Source: Eutreptiella sp. 'Long Island Sound 2002'
Taxonomy: Eukaryota > Euglenozoa > Euglenophyceae > Eutreptiales > Eutreptiaceae
Length of the DNA stretch: 64,000 nucleotides
Direction: 5' to 3'
Assembly: GCA_964036045.1 (NCBI GenBank)
Contig: OZ038378.1
Span: 143,154,910 to 143,218,909, forward strand
Below are positions 60,433 to 64,000 of this stretch, in pieces; the first letter of the stretch is position 1; the number at the start of each line of letters is the position of its first letter. The notes beneath the pieces are model-generated. The model was given only the letters and a program-made list of their open reading frames with translations. It was not told the DNA's origin and ran no database searches. Made by a program: the position numbers and the translations under genes.

Positions 60433-63289
60433 GTTCTGACCTCCAGCGGCTGCGTTAACATTGTGAACACAGCCTGTTTCGTCGATCCATTCATCTTGGA
60501 ACGGATCATCCGCTGGATTCAGGGCATTTTCGACATAATCTCGATCCGCATCAGACACCTGGTCTGCACCTGAGACCTGATCCACACGATGATTTCCCTT
60601 TCCACGTCCACGGCCACGGCCGCCGGATGATGGGCCACCACCGTCGCCACGCCCTCTGCCCTTGCCAGAGAAGGGGGTTCCCGAAGGATTTCCCTTACCT
60701 TTACCCTGTGATCCTGGAGCATTTCCTTTGTTTGTACCGGATTGAGGGGTTTGGCCTGGATTTCGATTTCCGCCTCCGGCGTTGACATTGGGACTTGTCT
60801 GGCCGTTTGGCTGTCCACCTAAGCCGGATGGAGTCCGATTCCCTTTGCCTTGGGACCCGCCAGGGCCTCCAGTATTTTTGTTCCCACCGGAGGGAGTCGA
60901 ATTACCCTTTCCCCCCTTGGCACCATGCACCTGTCTGTCATTCCTGTCTGAATTCTGAGAATTACTGACATTTTCACCAATCACCTTGTGATCGTAAGCA
61001 GAACATCGGTGATTAGCAGTGGAATGCGTCTTAGCTCGGTTCGTAGAACCTAGAAGAAGGCAGATGCTACAATGATCCTGAACATTCCGGGTGTCATTCA
61101 CCTTTTTGTTGCCCTTTTGGGCCCCATTTTGGGTGTTTTGCTGGGTATTCCTGTTTCCCCCAAGACCCTCATGGAAATTTTGATTGGCGGCGTCAGCGAG
61201 CCTCTCAACCTCTTCCCACAGTTCCTGCGGAGTAAACGAAAACACCCAGTTCCTGGCCTTCAGGCGATTGCCATGGAAACTTACTCCCCTATTGAGAACT
61301 TGGACAAACAAGTCCCGATCCTCGTGTTCATTGAACTTGATTTTCCACGTGTTTTCAGTGAATTTCACCTTGGTAAACGACGTGGGGGAGCACTTTTGAA
61401 GTGCCTCCCTGACGGTAAACCGGTTGGCCGAGGCGTCAAAGCCATCGATCTCCGCCCACCAGGTCTTGACCTTTTCTTCGGACTGTCGATTCCGAAGGGT
61501 GGCGGCGGTTTCTGAGGGGATCTTGTCAAAAATCAGATTTTTCAGCTCGGCACTAGAAAATTTTTCGCCTGAATGTTCAGATTCTTCTACGAGATTCCAG
61601 AAGCGCTGTCTCTTGTCCTGCACCTCATGCAAGATTAATCGAGAGAACGAAGGAAAATTCTTCAACATCTGGTGGTAATGGTCCTCTGGCAGTCGAGATC
61701 CACGTACCTCCAACTGTTCCCACACCTCATCAAAGGTAAGGGGGGAACTTGAATCTTCACGATCACTCCAGGTTCTGAGCCAAGTGTTGGCCGGCGCTCC
61801 CTCAAGGCAGTCCAGGAGCGCCATCAGGAACTGATCATCCTGGAGTTTTTGAGTCTTAACCCACAGTTTAAATTCCCGTTGGAACTGAGGCCAACGTCTG
61901 GGGTTCCCATTATACTTCGGTTGCTTGGCAACCTGACGAAGTCGCAATGAAGTAGGATTTAGGAGTGAATCCAGCCCAACACCGGCCGTAATGGTCGACA
62001 CCTTCGCGGCATCATTAGCCACACCAGCTCCGGCGAGGGTCTGGGCGAGCAACATCTGGGCAATTGCATTGGAATCAACAGCAGGAAGGGTAGTACGGGA
62101 GGCAGTTCTTTTGGCATTCTGAACCTCAGTCCTAGCCTTCGCCGATCTACTCTGTGATCGAGAGATTGTAACCCTTTCCTTTAGCTTAGTCCTGCTGATC
62201 CGTGCATCGGTGGTCTTAGAGTCCACCGAAGGAGCAATCGAAAAAATTTCTGTCGCCTCCTCCGACGGTTCTGTTGTCTGATCCACCGATGATGCGCCCT
62301 CAGACCTCATGTGGGTCTTGAAAAGATCTTTAATTCCCAGTGTCTGAATGATGAGTTGCATTTGATCTTTGAGCAATTGGAGCTCAGTATCTCGCTGTAA
62401 TCTGCAAGAGCAGTCGGCAGGACAGTACATACCGTGTCCTGAAGGACCTGAGCAGGCTGTCGGACCGCTAATCTCAGTGGTTCGCAGCCAGGAGTCCACT
62501 TGGGGAGCTCCTTCAGTCCTAATTTCCAGGCTTGCCTGCCTAGCTGCCTCTAAGATTCCTTCCTCAACCGCGGCGGCTAGATCGTCGCGGATGGAAACAG
62601 AGGGATGAGGGGCGGAGGGCCCGGCAACAGGTGCCTTGGTCTTCTCCTTCGGGAAGGGACTTGCCTCCCAGATCTGCAAGAAAATGGCAAAAGATTCATC
62701 TTCTTGAGAACACCACCACATCCTGGTATTAATTTCTTCTTGAAGGAGGAAAAAATATTCAAATAAAAAATCAGAGGCGATTCTTTCTTGTCCTATCAGC
62801 TTAGACGTGGCTAATAGACACAGGGCCTCAAGCGCCTCAAGGTTACGGGCCACTTCCGAAGACAATTGGTTGTCCCATTGTGCCCATGAGGCTGGTCGAT
62901 TATAGGTAGGTACCTCACCTGGACCACCCATCTCAATGTCGTCAATGTCGGCATCGATGGTCTCGAAATGTGGACATTGGTAGGGAGTATTAGTACCTGC
63001 CAGGTCCGTAAGCTCCACCGGAGCGTTGCCATTAGCGTAAGCTGGGAGATTCCAGCTGCTTGATGGCCAATTTCGACTGGGATCTTGATTGTAATCTGGG
63101 CCTCCACAGCTGCTGATTTGTGTCCTTCTTGGGCAATTTGGGCTTGCGCAAGGCTTTCCTCTCAAGGCCTCGTTCGCACAGCACCACGGGAGCGTGATCG
63201 TTACGTCTCCGGAGGTGGCGGGGTCGTACTGAGGGGCTAGCTGTGGTTGGGACACCATAGGAACAACATTCAGGTAGCCTCTGCTACCA
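60427..63289 (-). CDS. Gypsy C Gag
   Basis: The frame is open through part of the 5' LTR; coding proper to Gag should begin inside this interval, as no start is decisive. A capsid-like region contains WPQFQREFKLWVKTQKLQDD, LTFDEVWEQLEVRGSRLP and FWNLVEESEHSGEKFSSAEL. A Cys/His cluster CSICLLLGSTNRAKTHSTAN followed by HRC stands where the zinc knuckle usually is. The C-terminus is Gly/Asn/Arg-rich with GRGRGDGGG, a likely RNA-binding tail. It ends GGQNA-UAG-GGG, and Pol follows in the same frame without another stop. Confidence 0.85.
63272..63289 (-). promoter_or_regulatory. Primer-binding site of gypsy C
   Basis: The minus strand reads TGGTAGCAGAGGCTACC immediately after the 5' LTR. TGGTAGCAGAG is complementary to the 3' end expected of initiator-Met tRNA, the primer of many Ty3/gypsy elements. 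Confidence 0.8.
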
Positions 63290-63821
63290 TGAAAGTGCTG
63301 CCCTGGGTCGTTGTGGGTGCCGGAGGGCTCGGGGCCGGCAAGACCAGTGGGGCAGGCACGCGAGGAGTCTCCCTGGATGCTGTTATTGGGGGTAGAACCG
63401 GACACTCGGACACCAACGGAGGCGAGAGCAGCGACAACAGAAGCAAGATCCATGCTGATTGTGGTCCGGCAGAAAATCCCAGTCTATGAAGAAAATTGAG
63501 GGGAATTATTCTAAATACATCTGAGTGTCCAAAACTGTCCGAATGAATTTAAATAATCCATTTATGTAAAATTGTATGGCCGACCAGGCCCGCGAGCGCG
63601 CGCCAGCGGCAAATGGCGATTCCAGCTAGAATAGCGGAATGCGGCGGATTTACGGGAAATGGACCGCGGAATCAAATCCGGCATATCAGAAATATATAGG
63701 AAATATCCTGTGACTGAGCTGCGAGGCGGCAATTCCGCCGAAGCAAAGAAAATGACCAAAATGTAGCCAATCTGGGCAGAATGTCTGAAAATCTGAGCAG
63801 ATGGGGCTAGCCGCACTTACA
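63290..63821 (-). repeat. 5' LTR of gypsy C
   Basis: 532 bp, partner of 53075-53606. Confidence 0.95.
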
Positions 63822-63826
63822 GGATC
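63822..63826. repeat. Target-site duplication of gypsy C, right (GGATC)
   Basis: Matches 53070-53074. Confidence 0.95.
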
Positions 63827-64000
63827 GAGCGGCGCGTATACCATCGGTGGTATCGGGTGAGGAGGGGAAGTTGTTCGAGGGCGAGTTGGAGTCGGGGCTT
63901 TTGTAGGTGTGCTGGGAGGCTATCCGGGCGCAGGGCGGAGTAGTAGAGGGGGGTGTGGACGGAGTCTTCGAGGCGTCGGAGGAGTTCGGTGTTCGCTGGG
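63827..64000 (-). pseudogene. LINE E ORF2, piece upstream of the gypsy C insertion
   Basis: Minus-strand frame with ELLRRLEDSVHTPLYYSALR and LTRYHRWYTRRSI, open to the window edge. Joined across gypsy C it runs straight into HVPAGHTKCICSH at 53069, the LINE terminal finger. The RNase H or RT part should lie beyond 64000. Confidence 0.7.

Larger units (their letters stand above)
53075..63821 (-). mobile_element. Gypsy C: intact full-length Ty3/gypsy chromovirus
   Basis: 10,747 bp with 532-bp LTRs ending in TG...CA, GGATC target duplications, a primer-binding site complementary to initiator-Met tRNA, a polypurine tract, a 1008-codon gag and a 1684-codon pol in one frame divided only by UAG. 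I noticed three base differences between the LTRs (about 99.4% identity), so insertion was recent. It sits inside the zinc-finger codons of LINE E; removing it and one GGATC restores that frame. Confidence 0.95.

Overview
The window looks like nuclear DNA of a unicellular eukaryote, probably an alga or another GC-rich protist. Coding pieces are split by phase-consistent GT-AG introns. The intron DNA is GC-rich and crowded with poly-G/poly-C runs and minisatellites. Most of the rest is eukaryotic transposable elements: Ty3/gypsy chromovirus-like LTR retrotransposons, LINE-type retrotransposons and a pogo-like DNA transposon. I cannot name the species; a haptophyte-like genome is only a guess from composition.

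Region 1 (1-15.7 kb, + strand) holds the one clear host gene. It is the C-terminal part of a diflavin reductase of the NADPH-cytochrome P450 reductase type, fused in frame to a cyclic-nucleotide-binding domain. Five exons (1832-2273, 5200-5446, 8085-8608, 13492-14101, 15274-15682) join with matching phases across introns of 2.9, 2.6, 4.9 and 1.2 kb. The FMN half and the start must lie upstream of the window or in an unseen exon. The introns carry dispersed and tandem repeats. Intron 3 also holds a (CCCT)-rich minisatellite split by a 5'-truncated LINE (LINE F), which contains a 200-N assembly gap that looks spurious.

Region 2 (15.7-23.3 kb) is poor in genes. It contains a pogo-like transposase gene with one intron and one premature stop, set between two direct repeats.

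Region 3 (23.3-64 kb) is a nested stack of retroelements, all on the minus strand. LINE D (23.3-28.3 kb) is 5'-truncated and encodes a degenerate ULP1-like protease. Gypsy A (28.57-39.57 kb) has both LTRs, gag, protease, a DIRS-type Dam-like methyltransferase domain, RT/RNase H and integrase-chromodomain, with a few breaks. Gypsy B (39.57-45.59 kb) keeps its pol and 3' region and is cut in the RT by the 3' end of LINE E. LINE E (45.59 kb to beyond the right edge) is a large degenerate element whose reading frame runs from a LINE-terminal zinc finger through a ULP1-like domain. Gypsy C (53.075-63.821 kb) is an almost pristine full-length element inserted in the LINE E zinc finger, with a GGATC target duplication.

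The points most worth following are the reductase-cyclic nucleotide fusion, the Dam-like domain lying between protease and RT in two different gypsy lineages, gag-pol fusion through a single in-frame UAG followed by GGG in both of those elements, the ULP1-like protease in the LINE family, and a conserved noncoding 3' region with a hairpin and tRNA-like sequence in gypsy A and B.
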